A DNA stretch of 64,000 bases from Myxococcota bacterium (GCA_023150805.1 JAKLKF010000019.1:1-64000), one strand, 5' to 3'. Shown: positions 41,572-50,686, counted from the stretch's first letter. The notes: generated by a model from the sequence alone, not told the origin. Numbers and translations: made by a program.

Positions 41572-42390
41572 GTGACCGATCCCTTCGAAGCCCTCGTCGT
41601 CCCCGGCGACGAGGGGGAGCCCGAGGACCTGGGTCCTGCCCAGGCGACCGCCGCCCGTCGCTTCCCGCCCCTGCCCGTCCTGGCACGTGGCGACGGCTAC
41701 ATCGTCGTCGCCAAGCCCCCGCGGGTGATCGTGCACCGCAACCCCAAGATGCCCCACGTGCCGGCCGTGCTCCAGCGCGTGCGCACCATGGTCGGCGCCC
41801 GCGTCTACCTGGCCCACCGCCTGGACCGCGGGGCCTCGGGCTGCCTGCTGCTGGCCACCCGCCAGGAGCTGGCGGGCCCCCTCTCCGCCGCCGTCACCTC
41901 GCCCCTGGCCCAGAAGACCTACCTGGCCTTCGTGCGCGGCGACTGCCTGCGAGAGGGCCCCTTCCGGGTGGAGACCCCCATCCCCTCGGAGTACGGGCCC
42001 AAGGAGGCCGCCAGCACCGTCGAGGTGCTGGGCCACGCGCCCGAGCCGCGCTGCTCGCTGCTCCGGGTGCAGCCGGAGACCGGCCGCCACCACCAGGTGC
42101 GCCGCCACGTGCGCGACGTCAACCACCCCATCATCGGCGACGCCGACCACGGCGACTCGCGGGTCAACCGCTGGTGGCGGGAGCAGCACGGCCTGAACCG
42201 CCTGGGCCTGCACTGCCTGCGCCTGGTCCTGCCGCTGCCCGACGGGCAGACGCTGGACATCACCTGTCCCCTGTTCGAGGACCAGGCCCAGCTCTTCCGC
42301 CAGCTCCCGTGGTGGGAGCAGGCCCGCGCCGCCGAGCCGGCCCTGGACCTGCCCCCCCTGTCCATGGACTGGGTGGGGCAGGTCACCTGA
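41572..42390 (+). CDS. RluA-family pseudouridine synthase, TruC-like
   Basis: A 272-residue RNA pseudouridine synthase. The catalytic motif AHRLDRGASGCLL contains the essential Asp. TGRHHQVRRHVRDVNHPIIGDADHGDSRVNR matches TruC, which modifies tRNA U65, better than RluC or RluD. No S4 domain is present. Start: GTG 41572 is used; ATG 41521 is in frame and would add 17 residues. Neither has a strong ribosome-binding site. Confidence 0.85.
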   Translation: MTDPFEALVVPGDEGEPEDLGPAQATAARRFPPLPVLARGDGYIVVAKPPRVIVHRNPKMPHVPAVLQRVRTMVGARVYLAHRLDRGASGCLLLATRQELAGPLSAAVTSPLAQKTYLAFVRGDCLREGPFRVETPIPSEYGPKEAASTVEVLGHAPEPRCSLLRVQPETGRHHQVRRHVRDVNHPIIGDADHGDSRVNRWWREQHGLNRLGLHCLRLVLPLPDGQTLDITCPLFEDQAQLFRQLPWWEQARAAEPALDLPPLSMDWVGQVT

Positions 42391-42534
42391 GCCTCGGCGC
42401 CGGGCGCGCCGGTCCCCGCGACCTCGGACCTCGAAGTCGTCCACACCTCGCTCGCGCGCACCCTCCGAGGGGTCGGGGGTCGGCGATGGCGGCCTGGGTC
42501 GGGGGGAGTCGACGCGCCCGGCACAGCGCCGGTC

Positions 42535-43545
42535 TCAGGCCTCGGCCTCCATCACCACCGGCAGGCTGCCCGCCGAGCGCACCAGCCGGCCCAGCGCGTC
42601 GGCCAGCACCGGGTCGGTCCGCAGCCGCTCCCGGACCGCCTCGCGCCCCTGGCCCAGGTTCTCGTCCCCCCAGGCCAGCCAGCTCCCGTTCTTGCGCAGC
42701 ACCCCGCGCTCCAGCGCCAGGTCGATCAGGTCGCCGGCCGTGCAGATGCCCGTGCCCCACATGATGTCGAACTCGATCTGGCGGAAGGGCGGCGCCAGCT
42801 TGTTCTTCACCGCGCGGACCCGCGTGCGGTTGCCCAGCTGCTCGTCGTTCTTCTTGACCTGCCCGATGCGGCGGACGTCCAGGCGCAGGCTGGCGTAGAA
42901 CTTCAGCGCGTTGCCACCGGTGGTGACCTCGCCGTTGCCGAAGGTCACCCCGATCTTCTGGCGGAGCTGGTTGATGAACATCACGCAGGTGCCGTGCCGG
43001 TTGGCCGGCCCCGTCAGCTTGCGCATGGCCTGGCTCATCATGCGCGCCTGCAGGCCGACGAACTGGTCGCCGACCTCGCCCTCCAGCTCGGCCTTGGGCA
43101 CCAGCGCGGCCACGCTGTCCACGACCACCAGGTCGACCTCGCCGCTCATGACGAGCTGCTCGACGATGTCCAGGCCCTGCTCGCCGTGGTCGGGCTGGGA
43201 CACCAGGAGCTGGTCCAGCTTGACCCCCAGCTTCTCGGCGTAGGTGGGGTCCAGGGCGTGCTCGGCGTCGATGAAGGCGCAGGTGCCGCCGGCCGCCTGG
43301 CAGTTGGCGATGGCGTGCAGCGCCAGGGTCGTCTTGCCGCTGGACTCGGGCCCGTAGATCTCGACGATGCGGCCGCGGGGGTAGCCGCCGACGCCGGTGA
43401 CCAGGTCCAGGCCCAGGCTGCCGGTGGGGATGACCTCGACCTGCTCGGTCGCGCGGTCGCCCAGGCGCCACACGGAGCTGGCGCCGTACTGCTTGTGGAT
43501 CTGGGCCAGGGCCTTGTCCAGGTTGGGGGAGGAGTGGGGGGTCAT
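42535..43545 (-). CDS. recA: Recombinase RecA
   Basis: A 336-residue strand-exchange ATPase. Walker A GPESSGKT is at 65-72; [27 protein letters not shown] and the L2-type region [29 protein letters not shown] are intact. It is slightly divergent in places ([28 protein letters not shown]) and short at the C-terminus. Its ATG overlaps the stop of the preceding DUF3006-like gene (ATGA), so translation is probably coupled; no separate promoter is visible at this junction. Confidence 0.96.
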   Translation of the reverse strand: MTPHSSPNLDKALAQIHKQYGASSVWRLGDRATEQVEVIPTGSLGLDLVTGVGGYPRGRIVEIYGPESSGKTTLALHAIANCQAAGGTCAFIDAEHALDPTYAEKLGVKLDQLLVSQPDHGEQGLDIVEQLVMSGEVDLVVVDSVAALVPKAELEGEVGDQFVGLQARMMSQAMRKLTGPANRHGTCVMFINQLRQKIGVTFGNGEVTTGGNALKFYASLRLDVRRIGQVKKNDEQLGNRTRVRAVKNKLAPPFRQIEFDIMWGTGICTAGDLIDLALERGVLRKNGSWLAWGDENLGQGREAVRERLRTDPVLADALGRLVRSAGSLPVVMEAEA

Positions 43546-44051
43546 GGAGCACCTCGGGAGACGGCCGGAGCGGCCGTGGGGGGAGTGCCCGACGCCGGGA
43601 TGGCGGCGGACGGGGGAGCAGCGGCCACCGGGGCCGCGGCAGAGGGGGAGTCCAGCGCCGGCGGGCGCCAGGGCGAGGTCAGGTCCACCTCGTCGGGCAG
43701 CGCGGCCGGGCGAGGGGAGGGCCGGGCGGGGCGTGGCGGGCCGTCCGGGTCGGCCTGCAAGCGCAGGCGGGCGCCCTCGCGCGGGGGCGAGGCCCACAGC
43801 GCCAGGGGCAGCTCGTCCAGGCTGCCGTCCTGCCACTCCAGGACCACCCAGCCGTCTGCCGGGGGCCCTGGCCCGTGCTCGACCCGGTCGACCGTCACCA
43901 GCACGGCGGGGGGCTGGACCGTGAGCGTCTGCACCTGGGGCGCCAGCACCGCCGGGCTCAGCACCGCCGGGCTCAGCACCGCCGGGGTCAGCACCGCCGG
44001 GGTCAGCACCGCCGGGGTCAGGGCGGCCGGCCCCAGCAGGTCGGGGCTCAT
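43542..44051 (-). CDS. DUF3006-like small protein with N-terminal pentapeptide repeat
   Basis: A 169-residue protein of unknown function. The first 36 residues contain five to six repeats of [10 protein letters not shown], encoded by a 15-bp minisatellite. Residues about 50-105 ([36 protein letters not shown]) resemble the small DUF3006 domain, whose role is unknown. The C-terminal third is Pro/Ala/Ser-rich and disordered. It overlaps comM upstream and recA downstream by 4 nt each, so the three genes are almost certainly one transcript. Confidence 0.6.
   Translation of the reverse strand: MSPDLLGPAALTPAVLTPAVLTPAVLSPAVLSPAVLAPQVQTLTVQPPAVLVTVDRVEHGPGPPADGWVVLEWQDGSLDELPLALWASPPREGARLRLQADPDGPPRPARPSPRPAALPDEVDLTSPWRPPALDSPSAAAPVAAAPPSAAIPASGTPPTAAPAVSRGAP
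43946..44020. repeat. Minisatellite: five 15-bp tandem units
   Basis: The unit is GCACCGCCGGGCTCA (first two copies) and GCACCGCCGGGGTCA (next three), in frame within the DUF3006-like gene. Copy number could vary without a frameshift. Confidence 0.85.
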
Positions 44052-45571
44052 GGCGCCTCCTCGACGTCCGTCAGGCGGTAGCTGCTGGCCTCCAGCACGT
44101 GGGTCGCGTCGACGACCTCGGCGCCGTCGAGGTCGGCGATGGTGCGCGCCACCTTGAGCGTCCGGGCCCAGCCCCGCGCGGACATGGCGAGCCGCGCCAT
44201 CGTGTCCTCCAGCACCGCCAGCGCCTGGGGCGTGGGCTGGGCCGCCGCCCGGATCGCGTCGCCGGCCAGCTCGGCGTTGCAGGTCACGGCCAGGCCCTGT
44301 TCACGCGCGCGTGCGAGCTGCACCTGCCGCGCCTGCTCGACGCGGGCCCGCACCGAGGCCGAGGGCTCGCCCCGCGGGCCGCGGCTGAGCTCCTCGGGGT
44401 CGACGGGCTGCACCCAGACCTGCAGGTCGATGCGGTCCAGCAGCGGCCCCGACAGCCGCCCGCGGTAGCGCTCCACCGCCGACGGTGGGCAGGTGCAGGG
44501 CTTGCTGGGGTGGCCCAGGAAGCCGCAGGGGCAGGGGTTCGCCGCCGCCACCAGGGCCGCGCTGGCCGGCAGCCGCACCGTGCCCGCCGCCCGGGTCACC
44601 GTGATCACCCGGTCCTCCAGCGGGCCCCGCAGCAGCTCCAGCACGTGCCGAGAGAACTCCGGCACCTCGTCGAGGAAGAGGACCCCGTGGTGCGCCAGGC
44701 TCACCTCGCCCGGCCGCAGGCTGGCCGATCCCACCATGCCCGCCGCCGAGATCGTGTGGTGCGGCGCGCGGAAGGGCCGGTGGGTGACCAGCCCCTGGCC
44801 GTCGTGAAGCAGCCCCGCCACCGACCACACCCGCGTGATGTCGATGGCTTCGTCGAAGCCCAGGCGCGGCAGGATGCCGGGCATCCGGGCGGCCAGCATG
44901 GTCTTCCCGCAGCCCGGCGCCCCCACCATCAGCAGGTTGTGCCCCCCCGCTGCCGCGATCTCGAGCGCACGCCGGGCGCGTGGTTGCCCGCGCACCTCCG
45001 CCAGGTCCAGGGTCGGCTCCCGGTCCACCGCCGGCGCCGCCGCCTGGGCCAGGGGCAGGCTGGCGCGACCGTCCAGCCAGGCCACCACCTGCTCGAGGTC
45101 CTGGGCGCAGCGGACCTCGACCCCGTCGACGACGGCCGCCTCGGGCCCGTTCTCGGCCGGCAGCACCACCCGCTTCGCGCCCCGGTCCCGCGCCATCAGC
45201 GTGAGCGAGAGCGCCCCGCGCACCCGGCGGAGCTGCCCCTCCAGCGACAGCTCGCCGAACAGCACGGTGCCTTCCAGCTTCTCGCGGGCCACCTGGCCCG
45301 ACTCCGCCAGGATGCCGACGGCGATGGGCAGGTCGAAGGCCGTGCCCGACTTGCGCACGTCGGCGGGCGCCAGGTTGATCACCACGCGCTTCTTGGGGAA
45401 CTCCAGCCCCGCCTGCTGGATGGCCGAGCGGACGCGGTCGGCGCTCTCCCGCACCGCACCCCCGGGCAGGCCCACGATGACCACGTTGGGCAGCCGGCGC
45501 AGCAGGTCCACCTCGACCTGGATGGGCACGCCGTCGACGCCCTCGACCGTTCCTGAACACACGACCATCGC
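44048..45571 (-). CDS. comM: ComM/YifB-family Mg-chelatase-like AAA+ ATPase
   Basis: A 507-residue hexameric helicase that promotes branch migration during natural transformation. The N-terminal Lon-like domain has [23 protein letters not shown]. The AAA+ core has Walker [11 protein letters not shown] and Walker [11 protein letters not shown], a zinc-type insertion with [17 protein letters not shown], and the C-terminal lid. The start is uncertain between GTG 45571, which has GAGG 6 nt upstream, and ATG 45568. Being overlapped with the DUF3006-like gene and recA fits a shared role in recombination. Confidence 0.9.
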   Translation of the reverse strand, partial: AMVVCSGTVEGVDGVPIQVEVDLLRRLPNVVIVGLPGGAVRESADRVRSAIQQAGLEFPKKRVVINLAPADVRKSGTAFDLPIAVGILAESGQVAREKLEGTVLFGELSLEGQLRRVRGALSLTLMARDRGAKRVVLPAENGPEAAVVDGVEVRCAQDLEQVVAWLDGRASLPLAQAAAPAVDREPTLDLAEVRGQPRARRALEIAAAGGHNLLMVGAPGCGKTMLAARMPGILPRLGFDEAIDITRVWSVAGLLHDGQGLVTHRPFRAPHHTISAAGMVGSASLRPGEVSLAHHGVLFLDEVPEFSRHVLELLRGPLEDRVITVTRAAGTVRLPASAALVAAANPCPCGFLGHPSKPCTCPPSAVERYRGRLSGPLLDRIDLQVWVQPVDPEELSRGPRGEPSASVRARVEQARQVQLARAREQGLAVTCNAELAGDAIRAAAQPTPQALAVLEDTMARLAMSARGWARTLKVARTIADLDGAEVVDATHVLEASSYRLTDVEEAP

Positions 45572-45585
45572 CACCTGGCACCTCG

Positions 45586-45612
45586 CTGCCGGTTCAGATC
45601 CCTGCCGGTTCA
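45586..45612 (-). promoter_or_regulatory. Direct repeat TGAACCGGCAG upstream of comM
   Basis: On the minus strand TGAACCGGCAG occurs twice (45612-45602 and 45596-45586) with a 16-bp period, just before the comM start. It could be an operator half-site pair; the regulator is unknown. It does not match a LexA box that I can recognise with confidence. Confidence 0.35.
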
Positions 45613-45662
45613 CACCGCGGCGAGGCCCTCTGCAGAGGGTGTGCCAGCGTAAGTGGCGGAAA

Positions 45663-45725
45663 CCAGGTTCCTGGCGGCCGGATCAGGTGCCGGATCCGGT
45701 CAGGGCTTGACCTGTCAGATCCGGC
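45663..45725. repeat. Cluster of palindromes upstream of comM
   Basis: CCAGG-TT-CCTGG (45663-45674), the 10-bp palindrome CCGGATCCGG (45690-45699), CAGGT/ACCTG (45684-45688 with 45710-45714) and GCCGGATC/GATCCGGC (45677-45684 with 45718-45725) are nested in the 245-base gap between the glycosylase and comM. Confidence 0.4.
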
Positions 45726-45816
45726 GAGGAGCGCGAGGTGGCGCGGATCTGCTCGGGGTGCCAGAGGTGCCGGAGGTGCGATCTTTGCTGTCGTCCCCTG
45801 GCGCCGAGGTGCCGCG

Positions 45817-46731
45817 CTACTGCCCGCGGATGTCGCGCACCTCCGTCCGCGGTCCGCGCCGGGGAGACCGGGCTCCGAGCTGCATGAGCAGCCGGATCAC
45901 GCGCCAGCGATGCCCGGTGAAGGGCCGCAGCAGCGCGACCATCCGGGCGTCGTCGGCGGTGCGCTCCCGGGCCAGGTGCCAGGCGATGGTGCTGGGCAGG
46001 TGGTAGTCGCCGACCGGCACGGCGTCGGCGTCACCGCAGGCGCTGGCCATCACCAGGGGCGCCGTCCATGGGCCGACGCCGTCCAGGCTGCACAGTCTTG
46101 CGTAGGCCTCGGCTCGCGGCAGGGTCGCGACCTGCTCCAGCCAGTCGCCTCGGCGGGCGGCGCCGATCAGGATGCGGGCACGCTGCCGCTCGACACCCAG
46201 GGGGTGGAAGTGGGCATAGTCCAAGGGCGCCAGGTCGCGCGCGGTGGGCATCAGCCACAGCCGGCCGGGGCCGGGCGCGCGGGCGCCGTAGCGCACGGTC
46301 AGCTCCCGCAGGCTGCGCATGGCGTCCGCGGTGGTGACGCGCTGGCCGAGCACGGTGTGGACCAGGGCCTCGAAGACGCGCCCGGTGCGACCGATCCGCA
46401 GGCCCCGCCCGCGCCGGCGGGCCTCCTCGACGACGGGATCCTCGGTGTGCAGCGCCTCGGCGGGGTCCGCCAGGCCGCACAGCGCCTCGATCTCGCCCAG
46501 GGCCCGCGTGCCGCCGGGGCCCCAGCTCGCGGCCACCAGCACCTCGCCCTCGGGCCGCTCCTCGACCTGCAGGGCCAGGCTGGCCGGCCCGTCGGGGGTG
46601 CGCGTGGCCCACCAGGTCACCGGCCCCTCGTGGCGACCGCGCGGCTCCTGCGAGAGGGGGCCGAAGGTCCGCCGCAGGTCCAGCGGCACCGGGAGCGGCA
46701 GCTCGCGGCGGAGCGCTGGCGCCTCGTTCAA
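45817..46731 (-). CDS. AlkA-type 3-methyladenine DNA glycosylase
   Basis: A 304-residue helix-hairpin-helix DNA glycosylase that excises alkylated bases. The HhH motif LCSLDGVGPWTAPLVMASA is followed by the VPVGDYHLPSTIAW segment, which carries the family's catalytic Asp. QRVTTADAMRSLREL is the typical N-terminal helix pair of the core. I place the start at TTG 46731, overlapping the LOG gene stop (TTGA); the frame further upstream is shadow sequence. No cluster-binding cysteines are present. Confidence 0.85.
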   Translation of the reverse strand: MNEAPALRRELPLPVPLDLRRTFGPLSQEPRGRHEGPVTWWATRTPDGPASLALQVEERPEGEVLVAASWGPGGTRALGEIEALCGLADPAEALHTEDPVVEEARRRGRGLRIGRTGRVFEALVHTVLGQRVTTADAMRSLRELTVRYGARAPGPGRLWLMPTARDLAPLDYAHFHPLGVERQRARILIGAARRGDWLEQVATLPRAEAYARLCSLDGVGPWTAPLVMASACGDADAVPVGDYHLPSTIAWHLARERTADDARMVALLRPFTGHRWRVIRLLMQLGARSPRRGPRTEVRDIRGQ

Positions 46732-47312
46732 GGCCGGGTCACCCACCGGGTGCGGACGGGCAGCTGGACGGCGGCCAGCCGATCCAGCAGCTCGGTGGCG
46801 GTGGGCGCGCTGACCAGCAGGTCCTGGTGCTCGGGCCGGATGAAGCCCAGCTCGACGGCCTGGGCCACGAACTGCACCAGCGGCTGGTAGTAGCCGTGGG
46901 CGTCCAGCAGGCCGACCGGCTTGTCGTGGAAGCCGAGCTGCGTCCAGGTCGTGGCTTCGAAGATCTCCTCCAGCGTGCCGAAGCCGCCGGGCAGGGCGAG
47001 GAAGGCGTCGCTGAGCTGGGCCATCATCATCTTGCGGGCGTGCATGCTGTCGACGACGAACAGCTCGGTCAGCCCGCCGTGGGCGAGCTCCAGGGCCTGC
47101 AGGCGCTCGGGGATCACGCCCAGCACCTGCCCGCCGGCCGCCAGCGCCGCGTCCGCCAGCTCGCCCATCAGGCCGACGTTGCCGCCGCCGTAGACCACGG
47201 CGATGCCGCGGCCGGCCAGGGCCCCTCCGACCTCGCGCGCCAGCGCCCGCCAGCGCTCGTGCACGTCGTCGGAGGCGCCGCAGTAGACACAGACCCGGCG
47301 GAAGCTGCGCAT
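46728..47312 (-). CDS. LOG-family nucleotide phosphoribohydrolase
   Basis: A 194-residue Rossmann-fold protein. Signature motifs are VCVYCGASDD near the N-terminus, VVYGGGNVGLMGELADAAL and PGGFGTLEEIFE with the catalytic Glu and Arg region. LOG enzymes release free bases from nucleoside 5'-monophosphates (cytokinin activation in plants; less clear in bacteria). The start ATG 47312 is conventional. Coupled by overlap to the AlkA-like gene, though their functional link is not obvious. Confidence 0.92.
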   Translation of the reverse strand: MRSFRRVCVYCGASDDVHERWRALAREVGGALAGRGIAVVYGGGNVGLMGELADAALAAGGQVLGVIPERLQALELAHGGLTELFVVDSMHARKMMMAQLSDAFLALPGGFGTLEEIFEATTWTQLGFHDKPVGLLDAHGYYQPLVQFVAQAVELGFIRPEHQDLLVSAPTATELLDRLAAVQLPVRTRWVTRP

Positions 47313-47446
47313 GGCTCACCCTGGCTGGGGCGGCTGGCTTAGCACGCGCGGCGGCTCGTCGCGGAATCGCCACCACGACCGGCGCCGGCGGGCGCTACCT
47401 TGGCGCACTTCCCCCCCCGGCCTCCCCTGGCCCCCCGGAGCTCCCC

Positions 47447-49969
47447 ATGCGCCTGGTCACCACCTCCCCCGCCGCGCTGCTCGCCCTGCTGCTGGTCGCC
47501 TGTCCCGGAAAGGACAACATCACGGTCCTCGACGACACGGGCGGCGACGGTGGCGCCCAGGACGGCGGCACCCCGGACGGCGGGACCGCGGACGGCGGGA
47601 CGGGCGGCGACGGCGGCGGTGGGGACGGCGGCGGTGGGGACGGCGGGGGTGGGGACGGGGGCACGCCCTTCCCCGACGAGCTGGTCTGGACCGAGGGCCC
47701 CGCGCTGCCCGACTGCACGCCGACCACCGACGCCTCGGACCGGGTGGCGCTCTCGGGCGTGGTCCTGACCCCCGGCGGCCCGGTCGCCGGCCACGTCGTC
47801 TACGACCGTGGCACCGGCGAGATCGCCTGCGCCGGCGAGGCGTGCAGCACCGCGGGGGCCACCGTGGTCTGCACCGAAGGGGTCATCTCCGCGGGCCTGA
47901 TCGACGCCCACAACCACCTCCAGTACAACGTGATCCCCCCCTGGCAGCACGACGCGCTGTTCGAGGACCGCTACGACTGGCGCAGCGACGACGCGTACTG
48001 GGACTACCGCGAGGCCTACGACGACATCGAGGACGACTACACCTGCGAGATCATGCGCTGGGCCGAGCTGCGGGTGCTGGTGGGCGGCGGCACGGCGGCG
48101 GTCGGCAGCTCCGGGGACTCCTGCATCGAGGGCCTGGTGCGCAACCTCGACGAGGACGAGGGGGCGCACGAGCTGGACGGCTACGAGCTGTACTACTCCT
48201 CGGGGACGGTCACCGACTCCTACGAGGACGGTGACGGCGACTACTACCAGGGCCAGCTCAGCAGCGGGGCGGTCGACGCGATCCTCAACCACGTGGCCGA
48301 GGGCGTCGACGGCAGCGGCGAGGGCGAGCTCTCCTGGATGCTGTCGGTCGAGATGACCGGCCCGGGCATGGCCTATGTGCACGCGACGGACGCCACCACC
48401 GAGCAGCTCGCGCGCATGGCCGTCGACGGCACCAGCATCGTCTGGTCGCCGCGCAGCAACCTGGACCTGTACGCCCAGACCACGCCGGCCGACATCGCCG
48501 CCCGCATGGGCGTCCCGGTCGCCCTGGGGCCGGACTGGACCTGGTCGGGCTCGATGAACCCGGCGCACGAGGCGGCCTGCGCGGTGGAGTACCTGGGCGC
48601 GCGCGGCAACCCGCTCTCCGACGTGGATCTGCACGACATGATCACCGCGCAGGCGGCCCGGGTGGTCGGCCTGGACGGGGTGTTGGGCGCGCTGGACGAG
48701 GGAATGCGCGCGGACATCTCCGTCTTCGCCTGGTCGGACCAGCCCTACCGGGCGGTGCTGCAGAGCGGCGCCGAGGACGTGCGGCTGGTCGTGGTCGACG
48801 GCCAGGCGCTCTATGGGGTCAGCGAGCTGGTCGCGGATGCGGCGGACTCGACGGCGGACTGCGAGACGGTGGAGGCCTGCACGGCCAGCCGCACGCTCTG
48901 CGCGGTGTCCGGCAGCAGCGGCGCCGCCGGCATGACCGCCGAGGAGCTGGCCGACACGCTGGCCGCGGCCCTGGGCCGGACCGACATGCCCGCGGACCTG
49001 GCCTACGCCGGCGAGCTGCACGGGCTGTGGGACTGCGAGGACAGCTTCTCCTCCTGCGATCCGCGGGAGGGGGCCGGCACGGCGGCCGACGCCGACGGCG
49101 ACGGCGTGGACGACACGGTCGACCTGTGCGAGGGCTGGTACGACCCGCGGCAGGCCGACCACGACGGCGACGGCTGGGGCGACGCCTGCGACCCCTGTCC
49201 GCTGGCGGCCGACGTGACCGACTGCCGCCACGACCCCGCCGACATCGACGGCGACGGCGTCGCCAACGGGGCGGACCTGTGCCCCTGGCTGCACGACGAC
49301 CAGGGCGACCGGGACGCCGACGGGCACGGCGACGTCTGCGACATCTGCCCCGACGAGTACAACCCGGGGGACAGCGCCTGCTCGGCGACGGTGGACATGG
49401 TCCGCAACCCCGACCACGAGGGCTACGTGGGCGAGGGCGCCGTCGTCACGCTGGAGGGCCTGGTGGTCACCGCCGTCAGCAGCTCGGGCTACTTCGCGCA
49501 GGACCCGTCGCTGTCGGCCTGGGCCGGTATCTACGTCTACAGCGGGGGCTCGCCGGGGGTGGACACGGGGGACGTGGTGACGGTGACCGGCACGGTGACC
49601 GAGTACTACGGCCTGACCGAGCTGACCGACCCCGAGAGCACCGTGACCGGCAGCGCCTCGGCGCCCGCGCCCGTCGCCCTGGCCAACCCCTGCGACGCAG
49701 GCGACGACGGCGCCCGCGGCGAGGAGCTGGAGGGCATGCTGGTCCAGGTCGAGGATGTCACCGTGAGCAGCCAGAACCCGGACAGCCCCTCGGACTACGG
49801 CGAGTTCGAGGTCGCCGGCTGCCTGCGGGTCAACGACTTCCTCTACGACTTCGGCAGCCAGCCGGCCGTCGGCGCGGAGTACGACCGCCTCGCCGGCGTG
49901 CTGAACTACTCCTACTCGCACCGCAAGCTGGAGCCCCGCAGCGCGGGCGACCTGGAGGCGGCCCGCTGA
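47447..49969 (+). CDS. Amidohydrolase lipoprotein with thrombospondin type-3 repeats and C-terminal OB-like domain
   Basis: An 840-residue surface protein. The lipobox LLVAC places the lipid at Cys19, followed by a DGG-rich linker (30-73). The amidohydrolase domain (about 95-470) has the metal motif AGLIDAHNHLQYN (HNH at 155-157), and a later LGPDWTWSG supplies the conserved Asp. Residues about 545-640 hold calcium-binding type-3 repeats (DADGDGVDD, DHDGDGWGD, DIDGDGVAN). The last 190 residues resemble the OB-fold domain seen in secreted nucleases (GEGAVVTLEGLVVTAV, SGYFAQDP). It is likely outer-membrane anchored; the substrate is unknown. GGAG precedes the ATG, and a TACCTT -10-like element lies about 45 nt upstream. 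Confidence 0.83.
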   Translation: MRLVTTSPAALLALLLVACPGKDNITVLDDTGGDGGAQDGGTPDGGTADGGTGGDGGGGDGGGGDGGGGDGGTPFPDELVWTEGPALPDCTPTTDASDRVALSGVVLTPGGPVAGHVVYDRGTGEIACAGEACSTAGATVVCTEGVISAGLIDAHNHLQYNVIPPWQHDALFEDRYDWRSDDAYWDYREAYDDIEDDYTCEIMRWAELRVLVGGGTAAVGSSGDSCIEGLVRNLDEDEGAHELDGYELYYSSGTVTDSYEDGDGDYYQGQLSSGAVDAILNHVAEGVDGSGEGELSWMLSVEMTGPGMAYVHATDATTEQLARMAVDGTSIVWSPRSNLDLYAQTTPADIAARMGVPVALGPDWTWSGSMNPAHEAACAVEYLGARGNPLSDVDLHDMITAQAARVVGLDGVLGALDEGMRADISVFAWSDQPYRAVLQSGAEDVRLVVVDGQALYGVSELVADAADSTADCETVEACTASRTLCAVSGSSGAAGMTAEELADTLAAALGRTDMPADLAYAGELHGLWDCEDSFSSCDPREGAGTAADADGDGVDDTVDLCEGWYDPRQADHDGDGWGDACDPCPLAADVTDCRHDPADIDGDGVANGADLCPWLHDDQGDRDADGHGDVCDICPDEYNPGDSACSATVDMVRNPDHEGYVGEGAVVTLEGLVVTAVSSSGYFAQDPSLSAWAGIYVYSGGSPGVDTGDVVTVTGTVTEYYGLTELTDPESTVTGSASAPAPVALANPCDAGDDGARGEELEGMLVQVEDVTVSSQNPDSPSDYGEFEVAGCLRVNDFLYDFGSQPAVGAEYDRLAGVLNYSYSHRKLEPRSAGDLEAAR

Positions 49970-49972
49970 AGC

Positions 49973-50000
49973 TGGACGTGGGTGTGGGGTGGGCTATCCC
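49973..50000 (+). promoter_or_regulatory. Predicted leaderless promoter of the selenocysteine peroxiredoxin gene
   Basis: TATCCC (49995-50000) ends 6 nt before the ATG at 50007, the same spacing as at 26976-26988. A weak -35, TGGACG (49973-49978), is 16 nt upstream. No Shine-Dalgarno is present. Confidence 0.4.
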
Positions 50001-50006
50001 TCGCCC

Positions 50007-50654
50007 ATGTTCGCACCGCTCCTGCTCCTGCTGGCCTGCTCCCCCGATCCCGACACCGGCGACGGCGCCACCGCGCTCGACGGCGGCACCACCGCGGACG
50101 GGGGCGCCACCGCGGACGGAGGCACCACCGGCGACGGCGGCGTCTCCGATGGTGGCGGTGGGGACGGCGGCGGCACGGACGCCGACCTGTACGGCGAGTG
50201 GGCGAAGGAGCAGATCCCCGCGCCCCAGTTCGTGGCCACCAACATGGACGGGACCGGCCGCGCGCGCGAGGACCTGCTGGGCCACCCCACCGTGATGTGG
50301 TTCTACCCGGCGGCGGGGACCGGTGGTTGAACGATCGAGGGTTGCGGGTACCGCGACCTCCAGGAACAGTTCGACGCGCTCGGCGTGACCATCGTGGGGG
50401 TCGGCTTCGACGACCCCGCGACCAACGCGAAGTGGGCGGCGGAGGAAGGCTTCACTTTCGAGCTGTGGACCGACGACGACAAGACGCTGGCCCTGACCTA
50501 CGGGGCGGCCACCTCGCAGAGCAGCCCGGTGCCCTCGCGGGTGACGCGCGTGCTGGACGCCGACGGCACCTTGCTGCTCGAGTACCAGGTGAGCGCCATC
50601 GGCACCCACCCCTCCGAGGTGCTGGCCGACTGCCAGGTCCTGTTCGGGCAGTAG
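50007..50654 (+). CDS. Lipoprotein Bcp-type peroxiredoxin with predicted selenocysteine (in-frame TGA at 50328-50330)
   Basis: Read with TGA as selenocysteine, this is a 215-residue protein. The lipobox LLLAC gives Cys11 as lipid anchor. A DGG-rich linker (about 20-52) is followed by a thioredoxin-fold peroxiredoxin domain. Around the TGA the reading is FYPAAGTGG-U-TIEGCGYRD, matching the Bcp/PrxQ signature FYPKxxTPG-C-TxEACxFRD, so U108 takes the place of the peroxidatic Cys and Cys113 the resolving Cys. Downstream TIVGVGFDDP and ELWTDDDKTLALTYGA continue the fold in the same frame to a TAG. A SECIS-like hairpin begins 6 nt after the TGA. Conventional annotation would wrongly split or truncate it. 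It probably reduces hydroperoxides at the envelope. Confidence 0.85.
50337..50360 (+). promoter_or_regulatory. Bacterial SECIS-like hairpin
   Basis: GAGG pairs with CCTC at the base. After a bulged G come six further pairs (TTGCGG with CCGCGA, including one G-U) and a 3-nt GTA apical loop next to G-C pairs. It lies 6-29 nt downstream of the in-frame TGA within the coding sequence, where bacterial SECIS elements bind SelB. Confidence 0.6.
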
Positions 50655-50686
50655 GGCCACCGCGCCCGGGGGACCTCGGCCTGGGG

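Noticed and set aside
43946-44020. CRISPR-like direct repeats
   Set aside because: Units are 15 bp, contiguous without spacers and in frame in a gene; a minisatellite.
50007-50330. Short lipoprotein gene ending at TGA 50330, or a pseudogene with a nonsense mutation
   Set aside because: The frame continues with intact peroxiredoxin homology, the TGA sits exactly at the peroxidatic Cys, and a hairpin follows; selenocysteine explains it better.
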